A stretch of DNA of 64,000 nt, taken from positions 49,952,864-50,016,863 of the forward strand of contig CM033721.1 of the NCBI GenBank assembly GCA_019671005.1. Reading direction: 5' to 3'. Origin of the DNA: Hibiscus mutabilis. Lineage: Eukaryota; Streptophyta; Magnoliopsida; Malvales; Malvaceae. Positions 11,373 to 22,357 of this stretch are shown one piece after another (position 1 is the first letter of the stretch; every line of letters starts with the position of its first letter). Both the position numbers and the translations under genes were made by a program. The notes under the pieces are model-generated. The model was not told where the DNA came from and searched no databases. It saw nothing but the letters and a program-made list of their open reading frames with translations.

Positions 11373-14340
11373 TAGTGATATTGGTTGAACTGGAATGCTT
11401 GATGTTTATAGATGATTATACATGCTTATTAGTGATTGAACTGATGTTATAGTTAGGTGAATTGAAAGGATGAACCATGGGTGTTATGCTAATTTGTGTA
11501 AACCTTGAATTGTTCAATCTAGATGTTATCCGAATGGACCTAGTTATCAAATTGAGTTCATTGATGTGTTAAATGAATAGAAGAAGATGCTAATATGAAA
11601 TCACCTAATAGAAATCATGTAATATGTATAATTGAGGCATTGATCACGTTAGATTGATAGCTAGGTTGAAGAAATTTAATTGGTTAGGAAAATAGTCATA
11701 CTTGTTGTTACAATTTGATTAGGGACTATTTTTGAACGAATTAGTGAATTTGGTACTGAATTTTAGTAATTAAGGGACCGGAAAATTGATTAAAATACAA
11801 GGGAGGGAGTAAAATGAATGTTTGATAGTTAAGATTGCATGAATTGTAGTCAAATGAAAGGCCTTAATGTGTATATTGGTAGAATAGGTGAAACTGGATT
11901 AATCTGGAAAGATAGGTAAAATTGAGGACTGAAATGAATCGAGAAAGGACCTATCTTGGCTTTTAAAAAATAGGGGACAAATAGGGGAAATAAGGGTCTA
12001 AAGGGCCAAAGAATTAGTAAGGGTCATATGCTAATTAACCCCTAAAAGTAGATTTAAATGAAATTTGGCAGTTTCAAAACTAGAAAATTGGTTTGAGTTT
12101 AACTGGAATTCTATATTGATCTAGAAAGGGTAAAAATATGAGCCATAAATGGTTGATAAGTTAATTGAATTAGCATTCCAATGGTGTAAACTAATTAAAA
12201 TTCTGACGTGTAGATCAAAAGATATGAGCAAAATAGTAACATGTGTGCAAACTGCCAGGGCCAGAAAATAGTTTAGGGTCGAAATGAAATTCTGCTTTAT
12301 TGAATGAATTGGCTTGATGAATTGTGTACTAACATGCTCTTTACATGTTTGTGTATGGCTTATTAGAACAAGGAATAAAAGATATTGTGGAAGAAGAGAG
12401 GGTTGGCCAAGCTAATAGGAAGGATAAGGGAATCTATATTAAGGAGAAACACTAGCTTGCTTTTGCTTGGAGTTTTGTGAGTGTAGTTACATTTAGGGTT
12501 GGGACTTAGGTCCTAACCAAATCAGCATGTCTAAATACTTGTTTGTGCCTTATGCTTGAAATGAATTTAAATTCTATTGGTAATTGGTTAATAAAGGGAA
12601 GAATGGACAAAAAGGAAACTTGGTAATTAACTTGTGTTCGACATATGATATTTAGTGAACTCGTGACATGAAATGTTTGCCTAGACATTTAACTTGCTAT
12701 AGCTGTTTGAATAGGACTTGTATGATCCTTTCTGGATGATTGCCGATGGTTGAATGTAAAGTATGCTGGAAATATATGAAAATCTTGTAAAATGATCAAG
12801 GATGCACTTTACCTAGAGACTTAAAATGAACTTGAACTTGTTATACTTGATTGCTTAATCACTTGTTGTGTGATTGCTTGAAAATAAAAGACTCAACAAG
12901 TCCTTGGTTGCTAGTTGTTTGTGGGTAGAACGACATGCCTTAGAGTCTAGAGCTCGACTTAATACGATAACAAATTGGTACTTTGTGCACCTTAACATGT
13001 AGTGTAACAGACACATTTTGTTCAGGTACTTTGTGTACCCTAATACGTGGTGTAGCAGACACCTTCTCGCTTAGGTACCTTGTGTACTAAGTTAATACGA
13101 AAACATGCTAGGTACTTTGTGTACCGATTTGAGACTTGATTATCTAGTCCTACTAACTACCAAGGCAAAACAAATTAATAAACTTGAAATAAGACATGTC
13201 ACATGAATAACGAATGAGCAACTTGATACTTGTTAATGAGCTTATAGTGAAATGGAGTCATATGAATAAATGATGTAAATGTCATCTTGATTATCCCTTT
13301 GATTGAAAGATAAGTTAAAATGAAAATGAGCCTATTCGAATGAGCCTTGATGATCTATTTGCTTGAAAAGCTTGATGCTTGTTTAACATTACTTGTTTGA
13401 ATAATAGAAATTGTGATTGATCATTTGTTTGACTTGATTTATTGTGAGCTTGAAATAGATTCTTGACTTCTTGAATTGTTGCATTCGAATGGTGCATATT
13501 GGACTAGTTAGGTCTTGACTCTACTTAATTGATGCCTAGTTAGGATAATCCCAATTAAAATGAACAATGACTCTAATTTAATAATCTGAATAAATTGATA
13601 GATTTAGGAACTACCTCACTAAGTACCTTGCGTACTTACCACTCTCGTTTCCATTTCTTCCCAAAAATTTCAGGTTTAGATTGATCGATAGCCATATTTC
13701 CTTGTGCTCGGAGCAGAACACAAGCATAGCTTAACGTACGACTTGATACTTTTTGTAAGACTCCTAGATGGTGGCATTAGATTGGTGTCTAGTCTTTTTA
13801 TCTCATGCATTTTGATTTGTACATAGTTTGGATGAAAACTTGTCACTATGGTTGTAATGCTTTAAAGCACCTTTGATATGTAAATGTACTTAAGCTTGTA
13901 TGTAATGACTTGATGGCCTTCATTTGATATGTATATATATAAGTGTATGACTCAAGTTTCTAAGTCAAGGTTGTCGTGAATGTTATAATAGATAATTTGA
14001 ACTAATCTTGTAAATCAATTGAATTAAAACTTTGGTAAGATATCTTGTTTGATAGGTACGTATATGATTGGCCTTAAGATCACTATAAGCTTAGTCTAAG
14101 TAAAGTCAACTTAATATGTTAGGATATGATTGTGTTTAATTCAAAATGAAATGGATCCTAACTTGATCATAGTGTTTGAATGGTCTAGTAAGTCTAGGTG
14201 GTAACTTGAATTGATTATAAGGGTAACTTGATCACTAAGGAACTAACGAAATGGTTTAAATTGACCCATATTTTTTGTGTCACCTTACTTGTTACATGCA
14301 TCGACACTCCATGCTCCTATCCCGGTCGAGGGGTGTTACA
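11373..14340 (+). repeat. TK3 LTR 2 (shared middle LTR, first ~460 bp deleted)
   Basis: Acts as 3' LTR of TK3a and 5' LTR of TK3b. The left edge joins the TK3a pol tail directly to sequence that in LTR 3 starts at 31562. The missing piece covers the end of pol, the polypurine tract and the first ~460 bp of the LTR. It ends GGTCGAGGGGTGTTACA at 14340, followed by the TK3b primer site. The GGTACTTTGTG motif array is at about 12975-13130. It contains no gene. Confidence 0.9.
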
Positions 14341-14345
14341 TAAAG

Positions 14346-14358
14346 TAGTAATTAGAGC
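14346..14358 (+). other. TK3b primer binding site (degenerate)
   Basis: TAGTAATTAGAGC, five bases after the LTR end. It differs from the TK3a site by two G/C-to-A/T transitions and keeps the family's extra A. Confidence 0.7.
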
Positions 14359-14491
14359 TAAAGGTTTAGATCCTCGGACTAAACCGAGTCTTCATGCATC
14401 ATATAGGATTGAATTGTGCCACCTAGGAGTTATATATCAATGTGCTTGTGTTCTTGCTTATCTATCTCATTCATGTTTACCCAATCGTAGT

Positions 14492-15840
14492 ATGTCCAAG
14501 ACGAGACTTGGCCAGGACGATGAAAGTCCCAGAGGCTCACTCGAATGAAGGAGGTAGCGTGAGGATGAAACCGAATCCTCCAAGACAAACTGATCCTCGA
14601 GAACAGGCTGAACCCCAGCAGGAAGCTCCTGCTATCCAAGCTGTCCAAAGAGAATGTCACCTTATCATGAAGGAGATGTTCGATCAACTCGTATCGAACC
14701 TTAAACAAGATCATCCTGCTGCTCCTGCTACTACTGCACCAAGCAGAGCTCCCATCGACAAACTTGCCAAATACCGAGCCTATACTTTTACCGGTGCTAA
14801 CGAGGAGAAACCCGAGGATGTAGAATATTGGCTAGAATGTTTAACTCAAATCTTTACCAAACAATTGCAATGCTCGAATGAGCACAAGCTTGAATGCGCA
14901 GAATATTAGCTAGAATGTACAACTCAAATCTTGACCAAACAATTGCAATGCTCAGATTAGCAGAAGCTTGAATGTGCCATAGCCCTGTTAGCAGATGAAG
15001 CTTTGTGCTGGTGGGAGACCACTACCCTGACTTCTCCTGCTGAAGCAGTTACATGGAAATTCTTCGTTTAGGAGTTCAAGAAGAATTACATTAGCGAGCA
15101 ATATTTAGCTGATCGTTGGAGGCTTTTCTTGCACCTCAAGCAAGCTAATAGGCCCATTGAACAATATGTTGCCAATTTCTTCAAGTATTGCAAGTACGTC
15201 TCGGAGTACATCAAGACTGAAAAAGACAAGTGCTGGATGTTTATTGATGGCTTAAACGATGAGCTAAGTCCGATGTTCACGGCTATGGGGATCACAGATT
15301 TTCAAACTCTGGTCAATCGAGCCATTGCAACCGAGGCAAAGATGAAAGCCGCGAAAAGAAGAAAATATGGTAACCGAAACGATAGGAAGCAAAATCGTGA
15401 TGACAAGTCCCATTGGCAATTCAAGAAAGCTAGATATCAAAAAGAAAGCTCCTCGACCTATACTCCTGCTCCGAGAAGCAATTTCACACCGAGACCTCAT
15501 TAGGTGAATAAGCCCTCAGTCCAGTTATCTCAGTTAATAGCACGAGAAATTCAGAGAAAATCCTTCCTTGCAAGTTCTATCAAAAGCTTCACCGTGGCCA
15601 ATGCCGAATCCAATCTAACTTGTGATATGCGTGTGGCGGGGATGACCACTAAATCAAGGATTGTGTTCGAAATGCTGATAAAGCTCCAATTTGACCTCCT
15701 GTAAATCCGAGTTCTGCACCATCAACCAAAACAAAGGCCCTAAACAAGCTCAATCCAGAAATCAAGGGAGAGGTAAAGAGAGCCATTCGAATGCCCCTAC
15801 TCATCAAGAGTCCCGAGCTCCTACTCGTATCTACCATATT
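14492..15840 (+). pseudogene. gag: TK3b gag, broken, with internal duplication
   Basis: Same start as TK3a (MSKTRL) at 14492. A small indel near 14535 throws the main Gag frame out, and the core then reads in the frame 14442-14909. A 78-bp segment (about 14822-14899) is repeated in tandem at 14900-14977, duplicating 26 codons of the core (YWLE...EHKLEC). TK3a has it once. The second unit carries a TAG. Further on the Gag core is open at 15129-15503 (EQYVANFFKYCKYVSEY, CWMFIDGLNDELSPMF), ending at a TAG in place of Gln. The zinc-knuckle region at about 15600-15660 is frameshifted. Confidence 0.82.
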
Positions 15841-16340
15841 CGTGGTAGGGAGGCTGAAGAGTCTCCTGATGTGATCGCAGGTATAGTTGAACTAAACTCA
15901 AGCCCTGCTTATGCTTTGATTAATTCGGGGTCTTCCCATTCCTTTATATATTCTTCCTTACTTGTTAAGCTAAATATGAAACCCGAACTTGTTAAATCGA
16001 GCCTTGTAGTATCAAATCCTATAGGAAGAAACTTACTGATCAATTTGATTTGTAGAACTTGCCCTATATCAATTCAAAATGTTCCCTTCCATATAGACCT
16101 CTATGTTAGGACTAGATTGGTTGGGTAAACACCAAGCCTGGATTGATTGCCAAAATAGGAGATTGTATCTCCAGGGATTAGGGAAAGAATCCATCTTGCT
16201 TATAGATAAGAAACCGACCTCAATCTTTTCTTCCATGGTCCTAAAAGATGAATATGACTTTGGCTTGCCATCTATACTTGTTGTATTTGAATTTGTCGAT
16301 GTTTTTCCCGAGGAACTCCCTGGTTTTCCTCCAACCTGAG
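15841..16340 (+). pseudogene. TK3b aspartic protease, catalytic Asp lost
   Basis: The active-site block reads LINSGSSHSF: the catalytic Asp codon is AAT (Asn) at 15922-15924. A 29-bp deletion between ATGTT repeats at about 16103-16108 removes LPNCEFGLM relative to TK3a and shifts the frame before LGLDWLGKHQAW. A TGA at 16337-16339 replaces the Gln of the PPTQEVEFG linker. The protease is inactive. Confidence 0.85.
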
Positions 16341-16697
16341 AAGTGGAATTCGGGATTGACGTTCAACCTGGGACCAACCCGGTGTCAATTACACCATATC
16401 GAATTGCACAAGTAGAGTTGAAGGAACTCAAGAAGCAACTTTAAGAGCTACAAGACAAAGACTTCATTCGGCCTAGCACATCTCCCTGGGGTGCACCTGT
16501 CTTGTTCGTAAAGAAAAAGGATAGTACGATGCGGTTTTGTATCGACTATCATCAATTGAATCAACTTACCATCAAGAACAAGTATCCTTTGACAAGGATA
16601 GAAGATCTCTTTGATCAACTTAGGGATGCTTCAGTGTTTTCAAAGATCGATCTTCGATCGGGTTACTACCAAATGAAGGTGAAAGAAGAAGACCTAC
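16341..16697 (+). pseudogene. TK3b reverse transcriptase, N-terminal part (split by ATH1)
   Basis: Carries the RT entry region, FVKKKDSTMRFCIDYHQLN, YPLTRIEDLFDQL and FSKIDLRSGYYQMKVKEED, and then stops abruptly at the ATH1 3' LTR. There is a TAA at about 16442. The catalytic FIDD box is in the other fragment at 28477. About 83 bp that encode the segment between KIAFRTRY and TTFMG in TK3a are missing at the insertion. Confidence 0.88.
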
Positions 16698-16914
16698 CTA
16701 GTCTCTTGCACTGTAAAAGTAAAAGAACACAAGTAGAGGATTGTAGGAGTTTAAATTAACAACTAAACTAGAAACAATAAAATAAAAGAAGATGTAATCA
16801 AAAGAGAGAGAGAATAGGCCAGGTTATCATGAGTTGAGGAGTGATTGCCGTTTGGATCATCTTGGTAAAAGAGTGCAATGGCAACTCTGTTGCCCTGGCA
16901 ATTTGCACAGCTGG

Positions 16915-17000
16915 GTTGCCTTGGCAACTAGTAGAATGGTTGCCTTGGCAACTAGTAGAATGGTTGCCTTGGCAACTAGTAGAACGGTTGCCTGGGCAAC
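16915..17000. repeat. 24-bp palindrome-containing tandem repeat in ATH1 3' LTR
   Basis: Four units of 24 bp. Each has GTTGCCNNGGCAAC followed by TAGTAGAAYG. The central dinucleotide is TT, TT, TT, GG. The corresponding stretch of the 5' LTR (about 27298-27350) has fewer and more irregular units, so copy number changed after or during insertion. Confidence 0.85.
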
Positions 17001-17577
17001 TGTTTGGTCGACTAGGCAACAACTTCAAGGATCGACAGAGTGTTCTTCAATGATTTCTTCTTATCCCTAATTCGAAACTCTAGTTAATTGTGCATGCCTT
17101 GACAATACATCTCTGCGTGAATCAAGGGAGAACAACAACCAATCTTGCGCTCCTCTTAGCCGTTGAAATCCTAAACTTATTCCTAAGCCGGATTAGTCTT
17201 CATCATCGATAGATTGAATAAAAACCATACTCATTCGTTTCTTGAATCTAACTCTCCCGATATTAGATAAATAGATAGAATTACGAGATCCTCTCCCAAC
17301 TCACTCGCAAACAAGAATAAAAACCAAGAATGAGTAAACCTTGAATTGAAAGTGCAAACTCTTATTACCTAAACAAAATCCAATCGTTTCTCACAACCAT
17401 AGAACACAATAAACTTAGCCAAATAGATTTAGTTCATGGCTAGGTTCCAAAGAAACACAAAACAAAGTTTTCCTAACATAAACCTAATCGAACAAGAAAG
17501 AAAAAGATGAAGATGGTTGAAGCCTCTTGACAAATTCTCTCCCCCTTGCACATACATGAAGTTGACGGCTTGGTCCT

Positions 17578-17587
17578 CTATTTATAG
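17578..17587 (-). promoter_or_regulatory. TATA box in ATH1 3' LTR
   Basis: CTATAAATAG on the minus strand, in GC-richer surroundings (CCTAGCCCTATAAATAGAGG). The same site is conserved in the 5' LTR at 27922-27931. The position inside the LTR and the match to the plant TATA consensus fit the U3 promoter. Confidence 0.65.
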
Positions 17588-18133
17588 GGCTAGGTCAAAG
17601 TCTTTCTTGATGCGGAAGTTAAGTTGGAATTAAATAATTTTAAAGAATATAATTCTTTATTATATTTAAATTCCTTCTAGATCTTCTCCTATCTTCTTGG
17701 GTTTTAATCTCTCTTTGACCTCTTCATGGAAATCCAACTCCTCTAGGATTCAACTTTGCTCCATGTCATACTGGGCTTATCTAGTCATCAATTTCGGTTG
17801 CCATATCATCTTATCCCTTGTCGATAATTTCCCTGGCAACTAGCTCGGCATATCTTTCATGCACTGCCCTGGCAATTGCGTCGACATCTCCTTCTTGTAT
17901 TGCCCTGGCAACTGGTTCCAACCTTGCTTTGGCAACTGATTCTGCACACACAAAAACAACAATCGGTAGCACCCTTTTTCCACAAAATTAAGCAAAATAT
18001 GAAATCAAGCTTGTCCACCAAGGAAACAATGCAAACATGCATGAATGGCTAATAATGCAACTAATATGAGCATAAGTCTAATAATAATATGAGTAAAAAG
18101 GGTAATAAAAATAGTACTTTTGAACACTTAACA

Positions 18134-18940
18134 CACCCCCAAACTCGAACTATTGATTGTCCTCAATCAATGAAAACTAATAATTACCCGCCAAGACTTC
18201 AATTTTCACAAACTTAGCTTCAAACTTGATTTCAATCCTCAGAACCGTGGCACAAAGTTTGATCGACTTTTCATTTTTCAGACAACTTTGGAATTACTGA
18301 GAATCAAACTATAATGCTTGTGAGTGTGTGTGGAGTTGTGTGCAAGTTGATTTTTCGGATTGTATGCAAACAAGAGGTTTTCAAATTACTTCCCTGTGTT
18401 CTTTTAACATGTTTTAACTAGAGCCAGTTTCGGGAACCTCTAGTGTTTTTTAGTTTTCTTAAGTTTTCTTTTATTCAACTAGAGCCGGTTTCAGGCACCT
18501 CTAGCGATCAATTTTTTAGCACATACTAGAGCCAATTTCGGGAACCTCTAGCATTCATCCAATTTTTATTTTAATCCCCCAATTTTTTAACTATCAAACT
18601 AAGTTCGCTAGAATTCCTTAAATCAATCAAGCCACAACAGTGTTTCATCAAGTTTAGCATCATAGTAGGATTCTAAGTGTTTCCACAGTTATCCTAGAAT
18701 AAAATTTCTATCAATTAAGTGCATTGGCAAAGTCATCATCGGATGTTCATCAAATCTAGGCAATTCTTGTTTTAATTAATGGGATGGTAAGTAATTTTTT
18801 ATTATCCTATATGCAATACTTAAGATGAATGCAACTAAACATGATAACTAACTAATAACAATCCCCCCAAACTCAAGTGAGGCATTGTCCTCAATGCATG
18901 TAACAAATAAAAATAAAAATAAAGAAAAGTAAAATGCAAA
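18134..18940 (-). other. ATH1 3' untranslated region with two polypurine tracts and a triple hairpin repeat
   Basis: Lies between the third ORF and the 3' LTR. On the minus strand a purine run GAGTTTGGGGGTG abuts the LTR start (18134-18146), and a second, similar run GAGTTTGGGGGGATTG lies at about 18862-18877. Each is preceded by a copy of TTGAGGACAAT. Between them are three copies (about 18417, 18479, 18526) of a segment flanked by CTAGAG/CTCTAG inverted repeats. There is no ORF of note. Confidence 0.7.
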
Positions 18941-18947
18941 CGAGAAC

Positions 18948-20430
18948 TTACTCCGAGAGTTCATCATCGTGGATGATTAGTTTCCTTTTGGCCGGTGTCT
19001 TGATTCTTTTGCTTGAACACGATGGATGCTTCCTTGTGGCCGATGGTGGAATCGATCCTCGTACGGGGGTGTCCTCATCGTCCTCATCATCCTCTTCCTC
19101 AATCTCATTGACTTGTCGTTTGGGCTTGGAGGATTCGACTAGTGTGGTCTTCGTTGGTGCAATGGAGGACTCGTCCGAATATGAAAAATCAGACAATGAT
19201 TCAGTACGAGTTGATTCGGGCATAGGCGCTTTACCTTTGGCTTTTGCAGTGGTTGCCAGGGCGTCTTTAGTCTTGGTTGCCGCGGCATCTTCAGTGTTGG
19301 TTGCCATGGCAACTGCTGGGGCAGGCGCTGTGTAGGTTGCCGCGGCATCATCTGTTGCGGTTGCCGTGGCAACTACTTCTTTGGTTGCCATGGCAAGGAT
19401 TTCGACAGGAAAGATAGGGAACGGCACGCGGCTGTCAGGGTAATTGTTGTGGTCCTTCATGTACCGCATGAACATTAGTTGCCGGTCTTCAATTTGCTTA
19501 AGGTGGTTCGCCAACGGTTGTAAGAGTGCTTCAAGTTGTCCTGGGGTTGCTGGCCGAGTTGCTCGGGCATCAGTTGCCTGGGCGTCAGGGGTTGCCGAGG
19601 CGGCAGGAGTTGCCGCAACAACTGTAGGTGTTAGAGATTTTACTAGTGCCTCTTCCATTAGCTTTCGAATTTGTGCTCGATTCCAACCGGACTTTGGGGA
19701 CATGCATCTCCTTGCAAAGGTTGGAAATTAAGCAAAGGAAGAAAATATAACCCTTGTCTTTTGTGCTACATACAAAAATCTCATCACAAATAATTTTTCC
19801 AATGTTAATAATGCGATTATGTAAGATAGAATGTATGAGCAAATGACGAGGTGTATCAACGGTAGTATTGTGTTTTGTGGGCATTAAAGAAGTTTTAACA
19901 AACTTGTTCCATAATTTTGCCTCGGGTTTAAGCTGAAGGCGGTTTACCCTGCCCTTGTATTTACCGTCATTCCAATGAGTTCCCGGTAGAGTGAGTTCTT
20001 GAAGCACCTTGTCGAGTTGCTTGGGCGTGAGTTGATCAACAAAGGTTTGATGCTCGTCATTCTCAATGTAGAGCCCGTAAAAGGTGTTGATGCTTTCGGG
20101 GCTTATGAGGATAGCCTTTTTACGAACAAACACATAAGGATTATCCGGGTTAGGCGAGTGAGCGTAGAATTCTCTTACCCATGAGATGTTGCCCAGTTTT
20201 GGTTGATGGTAAAAGATTTTCCACTTTGGGTGTGCAATCTTTTCGAAGATGAAGGGATCAAGACCGAAATCTTGATGAGAGTTGGAGTATTCGAAGCCTT
20301 GTTCTTCGCAAATCTTCCGACTTTCAAACTTAGAGTGAAATCATTCTTGAACCGCCGGTGTAGCAAATTTCTTGTAGCTTGGTTCTTTGGAAGAGCTTGG
20401 GTGCCCCAAAAACTTGATTTTGGATGCCAT
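18948..20430 (-). pseudogene. ATH1 third ORF: plant transposon-protein-like domain plus Ala/Thr-rich acidic tail
   Basis: Sits between integrase and the 3' LTR, where Athila elements carry an env-like or unknown ORF. I start it at the ATG at 20428-20430 (MASKIKF). The N-terminal half contains WVREFYAHSP, YVFVRKKAI, FYGLY and LLIHSILHNRIINIGKII, which resemble the domain annotated in plants as 'putative plant transposon protein'. The C-terminal half (from about 19700) has a helical stretch (LQPLANHLKQIEDRQL), an Ala/Thr-rich repeat written by TGCCNNGGCA palindromes, an acidic run (EIEEEDDEDDEDT) and a basic KRIKTPAKRK tail that could be a nuclear signal. A stop near 20340 and a frameshift near 19700 break it. 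Its function is unknown; I see no convincing signal peptide or membrane segment to support an envelope. Confidence 0.7.
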
Positions 20431-20499
20431 GGATGATCTTGGTTGTGAGTTGGGTAGAAACAAAGAAAAGAAAGCAAAAGAAACTAAAGAGTTGCAAGG

Positions 20500-21058
20500 T
20501 TAAAAGTAGGAATAGGTTTCTTGGAAGTTAAGGGTGATGGGTTAAATAGAAAAGATAGGTAGTAAATATGGTGTGTGGGATTGATTGGAAAGAAAGAAAG
20601 CAAGGGTTTTAATTGGGGGAAGGGGGCGACAAAGGGATTTGGGGAAGGGGTAGGGTTTGTCCGGCTATGTAGGAGAATTAGGGTAAATTGGAGGCTTAAT
20701 ATAAGCCTTTGATTTAGCCTATTAGTTTCCTCGTTGAGGAAACTTCCTTCTTGAATCAAATTCCTCTTTATCTTGAACTATTTTCCTATAATTCAAAAAC
20801 AAATAAAATAAGGATTAAAATTAAAATAAACTAGTAAATAAAATAAAAAGAAATAAATAAAGATGTGCAAAGAAATTCTTAAACCTAAGATTCAAAAATA
20901 ATTAAATAAATATGAAAGAAAGATGTAGTATTAACCTAAAAAAAATAAATAAATATGTCCTAAGAATAACCAAAATTAATAAAGTAAAATAATAATGATA
21001 ATAAGTTCAAATAAAAGAAAACTGAAAATAAAAGGAAAATATCTAAAGGAGAGCATGC
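20500..21058 (-). other. ATH1 spacer between integrase and third ORF
   Basis: About 560 bp, very AT-rich toward 20770-21050 (runs of AAATAAA). It holds no supported gene. It could be the leader of a subgenomic or spliced message for the third ORF, but no clear signal is visible. Confidence 0.5.
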
Positions 21059-22350
21059 TCATGCATCTCCTAAGGTGACCACTTCTTTGTTACGTTCCAT
21101 ATGGGCACCGTTATAGTGCTTCAATCTTTGTCCGTTAACTTTGCATTCATGTTCTTCAGTGGTGGACTTGATTATCACAACACCATGGGAGAATGGTTTG
21201 ACAACTTTGAATGGTCCCGACCATCTTGATCTCAGTTTTCCCGGGAAAAGTTTTAGCCGAGAATTGAATAAGGGAACTAGTTGCCCTGGCGTGAATTGCC
21301 GTGGCAATAGTTTCTTGTCATGCCATTACTTTGTTTTCTCCTTATAGATTCGAGCATTGTCATAGGTGAGTGCACGAAATTCTTCTATCTCGTTGAGATC
21401 TAGTAAATGTTTTTGTCTGGCACTCTCCCAATCCATATTCACGGTCTTGACTGCCCAATATGCTTTGTGTTCGATTTCCACTAGTAAGTGACAAGTCTTG
21501 CCATAGACAAGGCAAAACGGGGACATTCCCAGGGGTGTTTTGAATGTGGTTCGATAAGCCCAAAGTGCTTCGTCTAGTCTTGTAGACTAGTCTTTTTGGG
21601 AAGGATTGACAACCTTCTCGAGGATATTCTTCAATTCTCGGTTATAAATTTCTGCTTGCCCATTAGTTTGTAGATGATATGCCGTGGCAATTTTGTGTGA
21701 CACGCCGAAGCATTGTAGCATCTTGGCAATGAGTCTGTTGTCAAAGTGTTTGTCTTCAACACTGATAATTGCTTTCAACATTCGAAATCGTGTAAATATG
21801 TTTTTCTGCAAGAATCGTTGCACAGTCTTGGAATCATTAACGGGAACTGCAGCAGCTTCAACCCACTTGGACACGTAGTCGACGGCAAGTAGAATGTAGA
21901 GGTTGCCGAATGAAGATGGGAAGGGTCCCATGAAATCGATCCCCCATACATCGAACAATTCCACCTCAAGAAGGCTTTGGAAGGCATCTCATGTCGTCTA
22001 GAGATTTTGCCCGTCCTCTGGCAACGATAACATTGCTTGTAAAACTCTTGGGCATCTTTGTAAAGTGCTAGCCAATACAAACCAGATTGCAAAACTTTGG
22101 CCATGGTACGTGTTCCTCAAAATATCCTCCATAGGATGAAGAATGGTATTGCTGGAGCATATTTTGCTGCTCCTCTTCAGGGACACATCGACGTATAACC
22201 TAATCTACACATTGTTTAAACAAAAGAGGCTCATCCCAAAAGTAATGCTTAGCATCATGGTGGAACCGTTTCTTTCCTTGGTGAGTAAGGCCATAAGGTA
22301 AAATAACACAAACAAGGAAATTAACTAAATCAGCGTACCAGGGTATTATC
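21059..22350 (-). pseudogene. ATH1 integrase
   Basis: The zinc-binding CxxC is in QCYRCQRTGKISRRHEMP (about 22030). The catalytic core starts FDVWGIDFMGPFPSSFGN with the first Asp kept. The second Asp is lost: the usual ISDGG block reads ISVEDKHF, with Val at 21758-21760. The Glu is kept in NGQAEIYNRELKNILEK. The C-terminal block VPLFNSRLKLFPGKLRSRWSGPF...HYNG (21059-21307) is the standard Athila/Tat tail. Several frame breaks occur (about 21590, 21960, 22110). Confidence 0.88.
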
Positions 22351-22357
22351 GAGGATC

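Larger units (their letters stand above)
16698..18133 (-). repeat. ATH1 3' LTR (U5 end deleted)
   Basis: Homologous to 27070-28476. On the + strand it ends CTTAACA at 18133, i.e. it starts TGTTAAG on its own strand. Its other end stops at CTAGTCT, short of the TGCGTAATAAG terminus present in the 5' LTR. It holds four GTTGCCNNGGCAAC palindromes at an exact 24-bp spacing (16915, 16939, 16963, 16987), where the 5' LTR has about two degenerate ones. It contains no gene. Confidence 0.9.

Noticed and set aside
18934..19335. Plus-strand ORF with a long serine run
   Set aside because: Antisense shadow of the ATH1 third ORF. The serine run is the complement of the acidic Glu/Asp codons.
18948..20430. 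Envelope gene in ATH1
   Set aside because: The position is that of env-like ORFs, but I see no signal peptide, transmembrane segment or cleavage site. The recognisable domain is of the plant transposon-protein type.
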